Assembly (NCBI GenBank): GCA_021202845.1
Contig: JAJQCF010000031.1
Span: 1-64,000 of the forward strand
DNA: 64,000 nt
Reading direction: 5' to 3'
Source: Oscillospiraceae bacterium
Lineage (GTDB): Bacteria > Bacillota > Clostridia > Oscillospirales > Oscillospiraceae
Of the stretch, positions 28,874-38,179 are shown piece after piece; position 1 is the first letter of the stretch, and every line of letters begins with the position of its first letter. The notes below the pieces were generated by a model, which searched no databases, was not told where the DNA came from, and was given only the letters and a program-made list of their open reading frames with translations. Both the position numbers and the translations under genes were made by a program.

Positions 28874-28879
28874 TACAAT
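28874..28879 (+). promoter_or_regulatory. -10 box of the folT transcript
   Basis: TACAAT about 50 bases before the riboswitch; the -35 is poor. Confidence 0.45.
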
Positions 28880-28927
28880 CAATTTTGTCGGGAGCGCTTC
28901 GGCGCTTTTCCGGCCGATAATTAAAAA

Positions 28928-29033
28928 CAGTGACAGAGTAGGGACGGCGCGTCAAGTGCCGGCGGATGGGAAGTTGCCGCCGGACGAAAGCACAGGCAAT
29001 GCGCTGCGGTGCCGCTCCCGCATCCGCTGCCAC
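28928..29033 (+). ncRNA. Tetrahydrofolate (THF) riboswitch
   Basis: The leader contains the conserved THF-aptamer blocks in order: GAGTAG (28935), GCGTCAAGTGCCGG (28949-28962), GGATGGGAAGTTGCCG, CCGGACGAA (28980-28988), then CGGTGCCG and GCATCCGCT closing the outer helices. GGGACGG pairs with CCGCTCCC and GTG(A)CAG with CTGCCAC. Position before a folate ECF transporter gene fits the known THF class. Exact ends are estimated. Confidence 0.9.
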
Positions 29034-29050
29034 GGGAAAGAGATATTGTT

Positions 29051-29089
29051 AATCTCCTTTCGCGGCGACTGTCACGAAAGGAGATTTTT
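29051..29089 (+). promoter_or_regulatory. Expression platform hairpin covering the folT RBS
   Basis: A perfect 12-bp stem (29051-29062 with 29075-29086) holds the Shine-Dalgarno AAAGGAG in its 3' arm and is followed by TTTG. It can act both as a terminator and as an RBS lock, controlled by the THF aptamer. Confidence 0.85.
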
Positions 29090-29093
29090 GCTT

Positions 29094-29636
29094 ATGCAGG
29101 AAAAACATCGAATTTCCACTCACCGTCTCTGCATGGACGCAATGCTCGCGGCGCTCTGCGCGGTGCTGGGCTATGTGTCGCTGGACTTGGGCAACATGAA
29201 AATTACGTTCGAGTCGCTGCCCATACTGCTGGGGGCGCTGATGTTCGGGCCGCTGGACGGGTTAGCGGCGGGAGCTATGGGTACGCTTATCTACCAGCTG
29301 CTGCGCTACGGCGTCAGCGTGACGACGCTGCTGTGGATACTGCCCTACGCTTTGGCGGGGCTGGCGGCGGGCTGGTACGCCAAGCGCCGCGGCTTTGCTC
29401 TGCGCGGCACGGAGACGTTGGTGCTCGTAATGGCCTGCGAGCTGCTGATAACGCTGCTGAATACGGGCGTGATGTATGTGGACAGCAAAATTTACGGCTA
29501 CTACTCCTTTGTCTACATCTTCGGATCGCTTGCCATGCGCCTTGTGCTGTGCCTCGCCAAAGGCGCCGCGTTCGGCGCGGTGCTGCCGCGTCTGGTGCGG
29601 TCGCTGCAAGCGCTGCGGAGAAGAGCAGCGGTGTAA
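29094..29636 (+). CDS. folT: ECF transporter S component, folate type
   Basis: A 180-aa membrane protein with about five or six helices. Start at the ATG after AAAGGAG; the frame is open further upstream through the riboswitch but has no support there. RLCMDAMLAALCAVLGYVSLDLGNMKITFESLPILLGALMFGP is typical of FolT/ECF S subunits. The THF riboswitch in its leader supports folate uptake. It works with a shared EcfA/EcfT energising module located elsewhere. Confidence 0.9.
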   Translation: MQEKHRISTHRLCMDAMLAALCAVLGYVSLDLGNMKITFESLPILLGALMFGPLDGLAAGAMGTLIYQLLRYGVSVTTLLWILPYALAGLAAGWYAKRRGFALRGTETLVLVMACELLITLLNTGVMYVDSKIYGYYSFVYIFGSLAMRLVLCLAKGAAFGAVLPRLVRSLQALRRRAAV

Positions 29637-29652
29637 AGCAATCGGAATATCA

Positions 29653-29697
29653 GCGCGGCTTGCCGACATCTTTTGATGAAAGCAGCCGCGCAGTTTT
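29653..29697 (+). terminator. Terminator after folT
   Basis: Arms GCGCGGCT and AGCCGCGC with a 23-base loop, followed by AGTTTTGC. The long loop lowers certainty. Confidence 0.6.
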
Positions 29698-29774
29698 GCT
29701 GTAAGCGCAAAGGTGCTTGTGACCAATTTCCCGCCTCCGGCATAACATGAACCAGTCCCTAAGAAAACGGAGGA

Positions 29775-30230
29775 ATGAAATTGAAATGTAAAACCACCGA
29801 CTGCGGCTACAAGCAGGGAGCGCTGCCCTCCTGCTCGCCGCTGGCGCTTACTCGAATGCCTATGCAGAGCTGCGCCAAGCCCCAATATGAGCGCGGCAAG
29901 GCTTTGGCAAGAGGGACGCTGTTCCCCGGCCTCGACTTGCCGTTTATGGATATTGTCAACACCCGCGATGTTGCCAACACACCGCTCGGCGAGATTCAGG
30001 CCATAGACTTCTGCATCAAAGAGCTTCAGCTCTATTTGGACTCGCACTCCGGCGACACGGAGGCGTTTGAAATGCTCAAAACCCTGACGGAAATGAGCGT
30101 CAAGGCCAAGGAGCGCTATGCCGAGCAGTATGGCCCCCTGACCGTTGACCAGCTCGCGGGTGCGTCAAGCTACACTTGGACAAAAGGCCCGTGGCCTTGG
30201 GATTACACCGGCGAGGAGGCGAGCAACTGA
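29775..30230 (+). CDS. CotJA-CotJB fused spore-coat protein
   Basis: A 151-aa protein joining two normally separate coat proteins. Residues 25-60 match CotJA (LTRMPMQ, then YERGKALARGTLFPGLDLPF). Residues 70-150 match CotJB (IQAIDFCIKELQLYLDSH, ERYAEQYGPL, WTKGPWPWDY). CotJ proteins form an inner coat complex with the CotJC catalase during sporulation. The stop overlaps the cotJC start (TGATG). A CATAACAT sequence at 29741 could be part of a sporulation-sigma -10, but this is weak. Confidence 0.85.
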   Translation: MKLKCKTTDCGYKQGALPSCSPLALTRMPMQSCAKPQYERGKALARGTLFPGLDLPFMDIVNTRDVANTPLGEIQAIDFCIKELQLYLDSHSGDTEAFEMLKTLTEMSVKAKERYAEQYGPLTVDQLAGASSYTWTKGPWPWDYTGEEASN

Positions 30231-30826
30231 TGTTCACGTATGAAAAGAAGCTGCAATACCCGATAAACATCAAGAACCCCAACCCTCGCTTGGCAAAGTT
30301 CATCATCAGCCAGTACGGCGGCCCCGACGGCGAGCTGGGAGCCTCCATGCGCTACCTCAGCCAGCGCTACGCCATGCCTTGGGATGAACTGAAGGCCATG
30401 CTCACGGACATCGGCACCGAGGAGCTGGGGCACTTGGAAATGGTGGCCACGATAATACGCCAGCTCACGCGCAAAATGACCTCCGCCGAGGTCGAGGAAG
30501 CGGGACTGGAGACTTATTTCGTGGACCACACCGGCGGAGTGTACCCCCAATTCGCCAGCGGCACCCCGTGGACTGCCAGCACCATAGGCGTACTGGGCGA
30601 CGTGATAGCGGATTTGTCGGAAGATTTGGCTGCCGAACAGAAAGCACGCCTCACCTACGACAACATTCTGCGTCTTTCCGACGACCCCGATGTGAACAAC
30701 GCCATACGCTTCCTGCGGGAGCGCGAGGTTGTACACTATCAGCGCTTCGGCGAGGCTCTGGAGCTGGCGGCCGAGCGCATGAACAGCAAAAACGTATACA
30801 CCACGAACCCCGCGTTCGATATGTGA
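30230..30826 (+). CDS. cotJC: Spore-coat manganese catalase CotJC
   Basis: A 198-aa di-manganese catalase of the CotJC type. The four-helix ligand set is visible: GELGASMRYLSQRY (near 28), GTEELGHLEMVATII (near 62), DLAAEQKARLTYDNIL (near 134) and REREVVHYQRFGEAL (near 164). It removes peroxide in the spore coat. Start taken at the ATG at 30230, overlapping the CotJA-B stop; the frame is open upstream within the fusion gene. Confidence 0.93.
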   Translation: MFTYEKKLQYPINIKNPNPRLAKFIISQYGGPDGELGASMRYLSQRYAMPWDELKAMLTDIGTEELGHLEMVATIIRQLTRKMTSAEVEEAGLETYFVDHTGGVYPQFASGTPWTASTIGVLGDVIADLSEDLAAEQKARLTYDNILRLSDDPDVNNAIRFLREREVVHYQRFGEALELAAERMNSKNVYTTNPAFDM

Positions 30827-30840
30827 TGTGAACTGAACGA

Positions 30841-30877
30841 CAAAAAGACGTGCCGCAGGAACTCCCGCGGCACGTCT
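30841..30877. terminator. Bidirectional terminator between cotJC and gap
   Basis: Perfect 11-bp arms (AGACGTGCCGC and complement). The minus strand continues TTTTTGTCG, making it a strong gap terminator; the plus strand continues GAATTT. Confidence 0.85.
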
Positions 30878-30899
30878 GAATTTAACAATATGCTTTGAC

Positions 30900-32060
<1,161 letters not shown>

Positions 32061-32064
32061 TTTT

Positions 32065-32093
32065 ATTTTACTACAAATGTTTCCGCTTTTCAA
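32065..32093 (-). promoter_or_regulatory. Promoter of gap
   Basis: Minus-strand TTGAAA (32088-32093) and TAAAAT (32065-32070) with a 17-base spacer. Confidence 0.65.
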
Positions 32094-32167
32094 GAATCAT
32101 TTAATATTTTTCGCGGGGAGTGCAAGAAATTGATTTGACGGAGGCGCAGAAATCGCTTGTCCGCCGC

Positions 32168-32196
32168 TTGCGCTATTTGCGCCGATAATGTATAAT
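32168..32196 (+). promoter_or_regulatory. Promoter of thyA
   Basis: TTGCGC (32168-32173) and TATAAT (32191-32196) at 17 bases; a second TATAAT follows at 32201. Confidence 0.65.
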
Positions 32197-32237
32197 TACT
32201 TATAATACTTATAAGACAAGCCAAGGAGGGAAAATGC

Positions 32238-33068
32238 ATGAGCCTTGCGGATGAGATTTTTATTCGGAACTGCCGTGATATTTTGGATAACGGCGTCTGG
32301 GACACGGACAGGGAAGTGCGGCCGCGGTGGGAGGACGGCGCGAGCGCGCACACTGTCAAGAAATTCGGCATAGTCAACAGGTACGACCTCTCGCGGGAGT
32401 TTCCCATTCTCACGCTGCGGCGCACCTATTGGAAAACCGCGCTGGACGAGCTGCTGTGGATTTGGCAGAAAAAGAGCAGCAATATCCGCGACCTGCGCGG
32501 CCATATCTGGGACGAATGGGCGGATGAGAACGGCTCCATAGGCAAGGCCTACGGCTACCAGCTGGGCGTCAAAAGCCGCTACCCAGAGGGCGACATGGAT
32601 CAGGTTGACCGTGTGCTCTGGCAGCTGAAAAACGACCCCGCCTCGCGCCGCATTATGACTAATATGTATAATTTTGCCGACCTCAGCGAAATGGCGCTTT
32701 ACCCCTGCGCGTACTCCATGACCTTCAACGTCAGCGGCAACACGCTGAACGCCATACTCAACCAGCGCAGTCAGGATATGCTGACAGCCAATAACTGGAA
32801 CGTAGTGCAGTACGCGCTGCTTGTACATATGTTAGCGCAGGTGAGCGGGCTGCAGGCAGGGGAGCTTGTACACGTTATAGCCGATGCGCACATCTACGAC
32901 CGCCACATTCCCGCCGTGGAGAAGATAATCCAAAACGAGCCGCGTCAGGCGCCGAAGCTGATTATTGACACAAGCGTAACCGACTTCTACGCCTTCACCC
33001 GCGACAGCTTCGGTCTTGAGGGCTACGAGTACAGCGAGTTCAGCGAAAAAATACCTGTTGCAATATAA
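32238..33068 (+). CDS. thyA: Thymidylate synthase ThyA
   Basis: A 276-aa enzyme that methylates dUMP to dTMP with methylene-THF. The catalytic Cys lies in YPCAYSMTF near residue 156; the common His after it is replaced by Ala, a variation also seen in some family members. RRIMTNMYN, LNQRSQDMLTANNWNVVQYALL and the HIYDRHI ending fit the dUMP site. RBS AAGGAGGG. It lies at the edge of the accessory island and is functionally related to the folate transporter folT nearby. Confidence 0.94.
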   Translation: MSLADEIFIRNCRDILDNGVWDTDREVRPRWEDGASAHTVKKFGIVNRYDLSREFPILTLRRTYWKTALDELLWIWQKKSSNIRDLRGHIWDEWADENGSIGKAYGYQLGVKSRYPEGDMDQVDRVLWQLKNDPASRRIMTNMYNFADLSEMALYPCAYSMTFNVSGNTLNAILNQRSQDMLTANNWNVVQYALLVHMLAQVSGLQAGELVHVIADAHIYDRHIPAVEKIIQNEPRQAPKLIIDTSVTDFYAFTRDSFGLEGYEYSEFSEKIPVAI

Positions 33069-33110
33069 TTTAAGGCAAATAGCAGGTACGCGGCTGCTGC
33101 TTTGGAACGA

Positions 33111-33480
33111 TTATATTTGCGCCTTTAGACTTTCTTTGCCTGTTATCCGATAGGCATAGATTTTTCCATGCCGGAAACGCTCCAATTTTTCTTCCTCTGC
33201 CCAGCCTCGAAGCAAGCGGTTCGCCGTAGCGGGGGTGGGGGGGGAAAATGTTCAATAACTTGCAGGCTGTGGAGTTTTGGATGAAATCGTGCTCGTGCAG
33301 ATAGGTGCGAACGGTCAGCCAGCGGCGGTATTCCTTAGAGGAAGGTTCATCAATCATTTCTTCGCTCAAGCTGATGATTTCGATGATTGATGAACGAATG
33401 GCGGAAAGCATGAAAGTGATGAACGGTGTAGATTCCGCAATGGCATTAGAGAAAATGCAATACAGCAATCGTTCTGGCAA
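33111..33480 (-). pseudogene. Fic-family protein remnant, truncated and frameshifted
   Basis: Only the C-terminal part remains. LYCIFSNAIAESTPFITFMLSAI is the post-Fic helix found in many Fic/DOC proteins. After NSTACKLLNIF the frame breaks in a run of C/G (33231-33247); the next frame continues TANRLLRGWAEEEKLERF and GKIYAYRITGKESLKAQI to a stop at 33111, which is the usual C-terminal winged helix. The catalytic Fic domain (HPFxxGNGR) is absent. The homopolymer break may be a sequencing or assembly slip, but the missing N-terminus makes this a remnant anyway. Confidence 0.7.
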
Positions 33481-33533
33481 CGAAAACCATTATTTTAAGA
33501 CACATTTCACACTAAGCAAAAGAGGTTGTATTT

Positions 33534-36500
33534 ATGCTGCACCACGGCCTTTATGAACAAGTCATCAACCACGCTTTATCTGACGAGCTGGCCGCCATTC
33601 CGGAAGCTCGCAAGGAGGTTGCGCCCATTGACAAAGCGGAGGCCTCGAAAGTGCTGGCGCAGTATCTGGCGGAAGTCGTTCAAAAAGGTCTGGATAACGT
33701 GCTCGATAACGGCGGCGGCATCTCTGCCCAAGTCGGGCTTGCCAATCAGATAATAGATTTGATTCAAAATTCTACGCAAGAAGCCGACTTTGCTGTGCTG
33801 GGAGTTGACGCGCGGGCGGAGCAGCTTCTTGCGCTTTTAAAAGAATCCGATTCAAGGCTTGCCGTGGGGAAAACCGCTGCTGATATTGCTCGGCCTGAAA
33901 CGTCTATTGCACGAAGCTCGCTTTTTACCGGCGCTGTTCACGAGCCGCAGATGTACACGGAGCTGAAAAAGGAAATCGTCTCCGCCGACCGTATTGATAT
34001 GCTGGTATCTTTTGTCAAATGGAGCGGGCTGCGCCTGCTGATTGACGAGCTGCGGGAGTTTACACAAAACGGCGGTGAGCTGCGCATTATCACCACCTCT
34101 TATATGGGCGCGACTGACATAAAGGCCGTTGAGGAGCTGCGCCGGCTGCCGAACACAAAGATAAAAGTCAGCTATGACACCGAGCGAACGCGGCTTCACG
34201 CAAAGACATACGTGTTTTATCGAGACACCGGCTTTACAACAGCGTATGTTGGTTCCTCCAACTTGTCCAATGCTGCCATTTCCAGCGGCTTGGAATGGAA
34301 CGTGAAGGTCACAAAAAAGGACTTGCCGGAGACTATTGATAAAATCGCCGCTACCTTTGAGAGCTACTGGAATTCCAACGAGTTTGAGTATTATTCCGAA
34401 GACCAGAAGGAGCGGCTTGCTCGTGCGCTGCAAGCGGAAAAGTATTTCGACAACAATAACGACGAAGTCTACGCAATGGATATCCGGCCCTATTCATATC
34501 AGCAGGAGATACTGGACAAGTTAGAGGCCGAGCGCGCTGTCAGGGGCTTCACCCGCAATCTTGTGGTGGCTGCCACGGGTACGGGCAAAACGGTCATATC
34601 CGCGCTCGACTATAAACGCTTCTGCAAGCAAAATTCCGCCAAGCCCTGCCGATTGCTGTTTGTTGCCCATAGGGAGGAAATTTTGCGGCAAACCCTGTAC
34701 ACCTTCCGTGCTGTGCTGAAGGATGCCAACTTTGGAGAGATGTTTGTGGGCAGCTGCAGGCCGGACAGCATTGACCACCTGTTTATCTCTATTCAGACAT
34801 TTAATGCGCAGAGCTTTACCGGCAAAACTGCGCCGGATTTTTATGATTATATCATCGTGGATGAATTCCACCATGCCGCTGCGCCTACTTACCAAAGACT
34901 GCTGAACTATTACCGGCCGCAGATTTTGCTGGGACTGACAGCTACGCCGGAGCGCATGGACGGCAAGAGCATACTGCCATATTTCGGTAACCGTATTGCT
35001 GCCGAAATTCGTCTGCCGGAGGCCATTGACCGCAAGCTGCTGTGTCCGTTCCAGTATTTTGGCGTCACCGACAGCGTGGACTTGGACAGCCTGCGCTGGA
35101 GCGCTGGCGGATATGATAAGCAGGAGCTGTCCGATTTATACACCATGAGCGGCATAGTCGCGGAACGCCGCGCAGAGCTGGTGGTGCGCTCACTGCTGAA
35201 ATACGTCACGGATATTGATGAGGTAAAGGGGCTTGGCTTCTGCGTTTCCGTTGAGCACGCTGCGTTTATGGCTGGATTTTTCAACAAGCACAATATTGCG
35301 TCTATGTCATTGACCGGCAAATCTCCCGATGAGGAAAGAAAATCTGCAAAAGAGCAGCTCGTGCAGGGCAGGGTGCGGTTCATTTTTGTCGTAGATATTT
35401 ACAACGAAGGCGTAGATATTCCCGAGGTGAATACGGTTCTGTTCCTCCGCCCCACAGAGTCCCTGACCGTTTTCCTGCAGCAGCTTGGCCGCGGCCTGCG
35501 GCTGGCGGAGGATAAGGAATGTCTGACCGTGCTGGATTTTATCGGTCAGGCCAACAAGAAGTATAACTTTGAAAATAAGTTTGCCGCGCTGCTTTCCAAC
35601 ACTGCCCGCAGCGTCACCAGAGAAATTAAGGACGGCTTTGTATCTGCGCCAAAGGGCTGCTATATACAGTTGGAGAAAATTGCGGCCAAATATGTGCTGG
35701 ACAACATCAGAGCTTCCTACGGCAGCACGGCGGGACTGGTGTCACGCATTGCCGGCTTCACCGCGGACAGCGGTCTGGAGTGTACGTTGGGCAATTTTTT
35801 GGACTATTACCGACTGGACCCGAGAGCAATATATAAGTTCAGCACCTTCTCGCGCCTGTGCGCGCGGGCAGATGTGACAGACGATTTCCAAGAGCCGGCG
35901 GAGGAAGCTCTCACCAAAGCCTTTGCGCGGCTTGCGGTCATAGATTCACGGCGCTGGATTACTTTTTTGCTGGACATTTTGCTCCGACTGGACGATGTTG
36001 ACTTTGCCGCTCTTTCAGATATAGAAAAGCGAATGCTGCAAATGCTCTATATCACCATTTGGGGCAAAGCGGCGGAGGACTGGAGCAGCGACGAGGTGTT
36101 GGACAATCTGTATGCCTTGTCCGACAGCCCGATATTGCTGTCGGAGCTGATTGCGCTGCTGCAATATCAGTATAGCCGCATTGACTTCATAGACCGGCCT
36201 GTGGACGTCGGATTTGACTGTCCGCTGGATTTGCACTGTACCTACACCCGCGACCAGCTGTTGGCGGCAATGGATTTTATGAAACCGGCGACTGTCCGCG
36301 AAGGCGTCAAATGGCTGCCGGAGCAACAGGCAGATGTGTTCTTTGTGACGCTGAACAAGGCGGACAAGGACTATTCGCCCACAACCATGTACAATGACTA
36401 TTCCATCAATGAGCGTCTGTTCCATTGGCAGAGCCAGAGCACAACGGCGGAGAATTCCCCGACCGGTCAGCGGTATATTCATCACGCGGAGCGCGGAAGC

Positions 36501-36689
36501 AGGGTGCTGCTTTTCGTTCGGGAGTCTAAGACCGACCCCTTGACCGGCGGCGCCGGAGCCTACACCTATTTGGGCACCGCCGTTTATGTGAAGCACGAAG
36601 GCTCTAAGCCTATGAACATCACTTGGAGGCTGGACGAGCCGATACCGGCGAAGTTCTTGAAGAAAACGAATAAATTGGCGGTGGGATAA
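33534..36689 (+). CDS. PLD-nuclease/DEAD-like helicase/DUF3427 protein
   Basis: A 1051-aa multidomain protein. Residues about 125-285: phospholipase D-like nuclease with one HxK motif (RLHAKTYVF, then GSSNLSNAAI near 222-245). Residues about 325-660: SF2 helicase with Walker A ATGTGKT (348), DEFHH box (442), TATPERMDG (468) and arginine motif QQLGRGLRL (649). Residues about 700-1040: DUF3427-type C-terminal region (NKADKDYSPTTMYNDYSIN, FHWQSQSTT). Such proteins are predicted DNA-processing or defence factors. The stop overlaps the Nudix start (TAATG), so the two are made together. The gene is AT-richer than flanking core genes, suggesting transfer. Confidence 0.85.
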   Translation: MLHHGLYEQVINHALSDELAAIPEARKEVAPIDKAEASKVLAQYLAEVVQKGLDNVLDNGGGISAQVGLANQIIDLIQNSTQEADFAVLGVDARAEQLLALLKESDSRLAVGKTAADIARPETSIARSSLFTGAVHEPQMYTELKKEIVSADRIDMLVSFVKWSGLRLLIDELREFTQNGGELRIITTSYMGATDIKAVEELRRLPNTKIKVSYDTERTRLHAKTYVFYRDTGFTTAYVGSSNLSNAAISSGLEWNVKVTKKDLPETIDKIAATFESYWNSNEFEYYSEDQKERLARALQAEKYFDNNNDEVYAMDIRPYSYQQEILDKLEAERAVRGFTRNLVVAATGTGKTVISALDYKRFCKQNSAKPCRLLFVAHREEILRQTLYTFRAVLKDANFGEMFVGSCRPDSIDHLFISIQTFNAQSFTGKTAPDFYDYIIVDEFHHAAAPTYQRLLNYYRPQILLGLTATPERMDGKSILPYFGNRIAAEIRLPEAIDRKLLCPFQYFGVTDSVDLDSLRWSAGGYDKQELSDLYTMSGIVAERRAELVVRSLLKYVTDIDEVKGLGFCVSVEHAAFMAGFFNKHNIASMSLTGKSPDEERKSAKEQLVQGRVRFIFVVDIYNEGVDIPEVNTVLFLRPTESLTVFLQQLGRGLRLAEDKECLTVLDFIGQANKKYNFENKFAALLSNTARSVTREIKDGFVSAPKGCYIQLEKIAAKYVLDNIRASYGSTAGLVSRIAGFTADSGLECTLGNFLDYYRLDPRAIYKFSTFSRLCARADVTDDFQEPAEEALTKAFARLAVIDSRRWITFLLDILLRLDDVDFAALSDIEKRMLQMLYITIWGKAAEDWSSDEVLDNLYALSDSPILLSELIALLQYQYSRIDFIDRPVDVGFDCPLDLHCTYTRDQLLAAMDFMKPATVREGVKWLPEQQADVFFVTLNKADKDYSPTTMYNDYSINERLFHWQSQSTTAENSPTGQRYIHHAERGSRVLLFVRESKTDPLTGGAGAYTYLGTAVYVKHEGSKPMNITWRLDEPIPAKFLKKTNKLAVG

Positions 36690-37093
36690 TGGACAATAAT
36701 ATCACAGAGGTTGTTGCGGCTCTGATATGGAATGAGGACAAATTTATGATTTGCCAGCGCCCTGCACATAAAGCGCGTGGCTTGCTGTGGGAATTCGTCG
36801 GCGGAAAGGTGGAGCTCGGAGAGACGAAGGAACAGGCGCTTATACGGGAGTGTCGGGAAGAGCTGGCAATCACTGTTTCTGTCGGCGCTGTTTTCATGGA
36901 CGTTCTCCACGAGTACCCTGATTTGACGGTACACCTGACATTGTTTAATTCCTCAATCGCGGAGGGCGTGCCGCAGAGAATTGAGCATAATGATATCCGC
37001 TGGATTACCGCAGACGAAATAGGCAATTATGAATTCTGTCCGGCGGATAAAGAAATTCTCAGGCGAATTGTTTCTAATTCATGTAAGCCATAA
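36689..37093 (+). CDS. MutT-type Nudix (d)NTP pyrophosphohydrolase
   Basis: A 134-aa Nudix enzyme. EVVAALIWNEDKFMICQRP followed by GLLWEFVGGKVELGE and RECREEL gives a complete Nudix box (G-x5-E-x7-RE-x2-EE) near residues 39-61, of the 8-oxo-dGTP or (deoxy)nucleoside triphosphate cleaving type. The ATG overlaps the helicase stop, implying joint translation and a linked role. It could sanitise nucleotides, or act on a nucleotide signal in a defence response; sequence alone cannot choose. Confidence 0.88.
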   Translation: MDNNITEVVAALIWNEDKFMICQRPAHKARGLLWEFVGGKVELGETKEQALIRECREELAITVSVGAVFMDVLHEYPDLTVHLTLFNSSIAEGVPQRIEHNDIRWITADEIGNYEFCPADKEILRRIVSNSCKP

Positions 37094-37157
37094 ACAAGAC
37101 GGGAACGCTTCAAAAATATAATTGCTCGTTTTTTACCGATAATTTATCATCTATGTG

Positions 37158-37186
37158 TTGCAATTCCCGCAAATATTGTTTACAAT
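37158..37186 (+). promoter_or_regulatory. Promoter of the moa genes
   Basis: TTGCAA (37158-37163) and TACAAT (37181-37186) with a 17-base spacer. The leader is too short for a Moco riboswitch. Confidence 0.7.
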
Positions 37187-37220
37187 AGAGGTCGAGCAAT
37201 TTTATTCGGAGGCATTTCCT

Positions 37221-38174
37221 ATGCTGGACAGCTACGGGAGAAAAATTGAATACCTGCGCATTTCCATAACCGACCGCTGCAACTACCGCTGTGTCTACTG
37301 TATGCCGCCCGAGGGCGTGGAGAAAATGGAGCACTGCGATATGCTCACTCTGGAGGAGATTGAGGAGATTGCGCGCGCTTTCGTGCGTCTGGGCGTGAAA
37401 AAGCTGCGCCTCACCGGCGGGGAGCCGCTGGCGCGCAAGGGGCTGGTTGACCTCTGCCGCCGCCTCGGCGCTATCGAGGGCGTGGAGGACATCTCGCTGA
37501 CGACGAACGCCTCGCTGCTCGCGCCCGTGGCGGCCCAGCTGCGTGAGGCCGGAGTGCGGCGCGTGAACGTCAGTCTGGACACGCTGGACGCGGAGAAATT
37601 CAAAAAAATAACCCGCGTAGGCCGCCTCTCGGACGCCATTGAAGGCATACGCGCCGCGCTGGCGGTGGGAATGTCGCCCGTCAAGCTGAACACCGTGCTC
37701 ATCGGCGGCTTCAACGACGACGAGATTCCCGCGCTCGTCGGCCTGACGCGGCTCTATCCCGTTGATGTGCGCTTCATCGAGCTGATGCCAATCGGCCACA
37801 CGACCGAGTTCGGCGCGGAGGCTTATCTGCCCTGCTCCGTGGTGCTCGAGCGCGTGCCGGAGCTGACGCCCGCGGGCACGGACGGGGGAGTGGCCAAGCT
37901 CTACACCCTGCCGGACGCGCTGGGCCGCGTGGGGCTCATCAGCCCGCTCAGCAGTCACTTCTGCGCCGAGTGCAACCGTATGCGCCTGACCTCGGACGGC
38001 AAGCTGAAGCCCTGCCTGCACTCGCGGCAGGAGATTCCCGTGCGCGGTCTGCACGGCGAGGAGTTAGAGGCGGCGATTAAAAATGCGATATTATGTAAAC
38101 CGCAAATGCACGTTGAGCTCTCCGCGGAGCACCGCAGCGAGAGCGCGAGAAATATGAACCAAATAGGAGGCTGA
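37221..38174 (+). CDS. moaA: GTP 3',8-cyclase MoaA
   Basis: A 317-aa radical SAM enzyme, first step of molybdopterin synthesis. The SAM cluster motif is in DRCNYRCVYCMPPEG (Cys near residues 20, 24 and 27); the second Fe-S cluster that binds GTP is at FCAECNRMRL and LKPCL near 250-268. LTGGEPL near 62 is the SAM-binding GGE. The C-terminal GG motif required for catalysis appears as the final IGG. Start at ATG 37221 after CGGAGG. Heads moaA-moaC-mog-MOSC. Confidence 0.95.
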   Translation: MLDSYGRKIEYLRISITDRCNYRCVYCMPPEGVEKMEHCDMLTLEEIEEIARAFVRLGVKKLRLTGGEPLARKGLVDLCRRLGAIEGVEDISLTTNASLLAPVAAQLREAGVRRVNVSLDTLDAEKFKKITRVGRLSDAIEGIRAALAVGMSPVKLNTVLIGGFNDDEIPALVGLTRLYPVDVRFIELMPIGHTTEFGAEAYLPCSVVLERVPELTPAGTDGGVAKLYTLPDALGRVGLISPLSSHFCAECNRMRLTSDGKLKPCLHSRQEIPVRGLHGEELEAAIKNAILCKPQMHVELSAEHRSESARNMNQIGG

Positions 38175-38179
38175 AAAAG

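Noticed and set aside
37094-37220. Molybdenum-cofactor riboswitch before moaA
   Set aside because: The leader after the promoter is only about 30 bases and none of the conserved Moco-aptamer blocks is visible.
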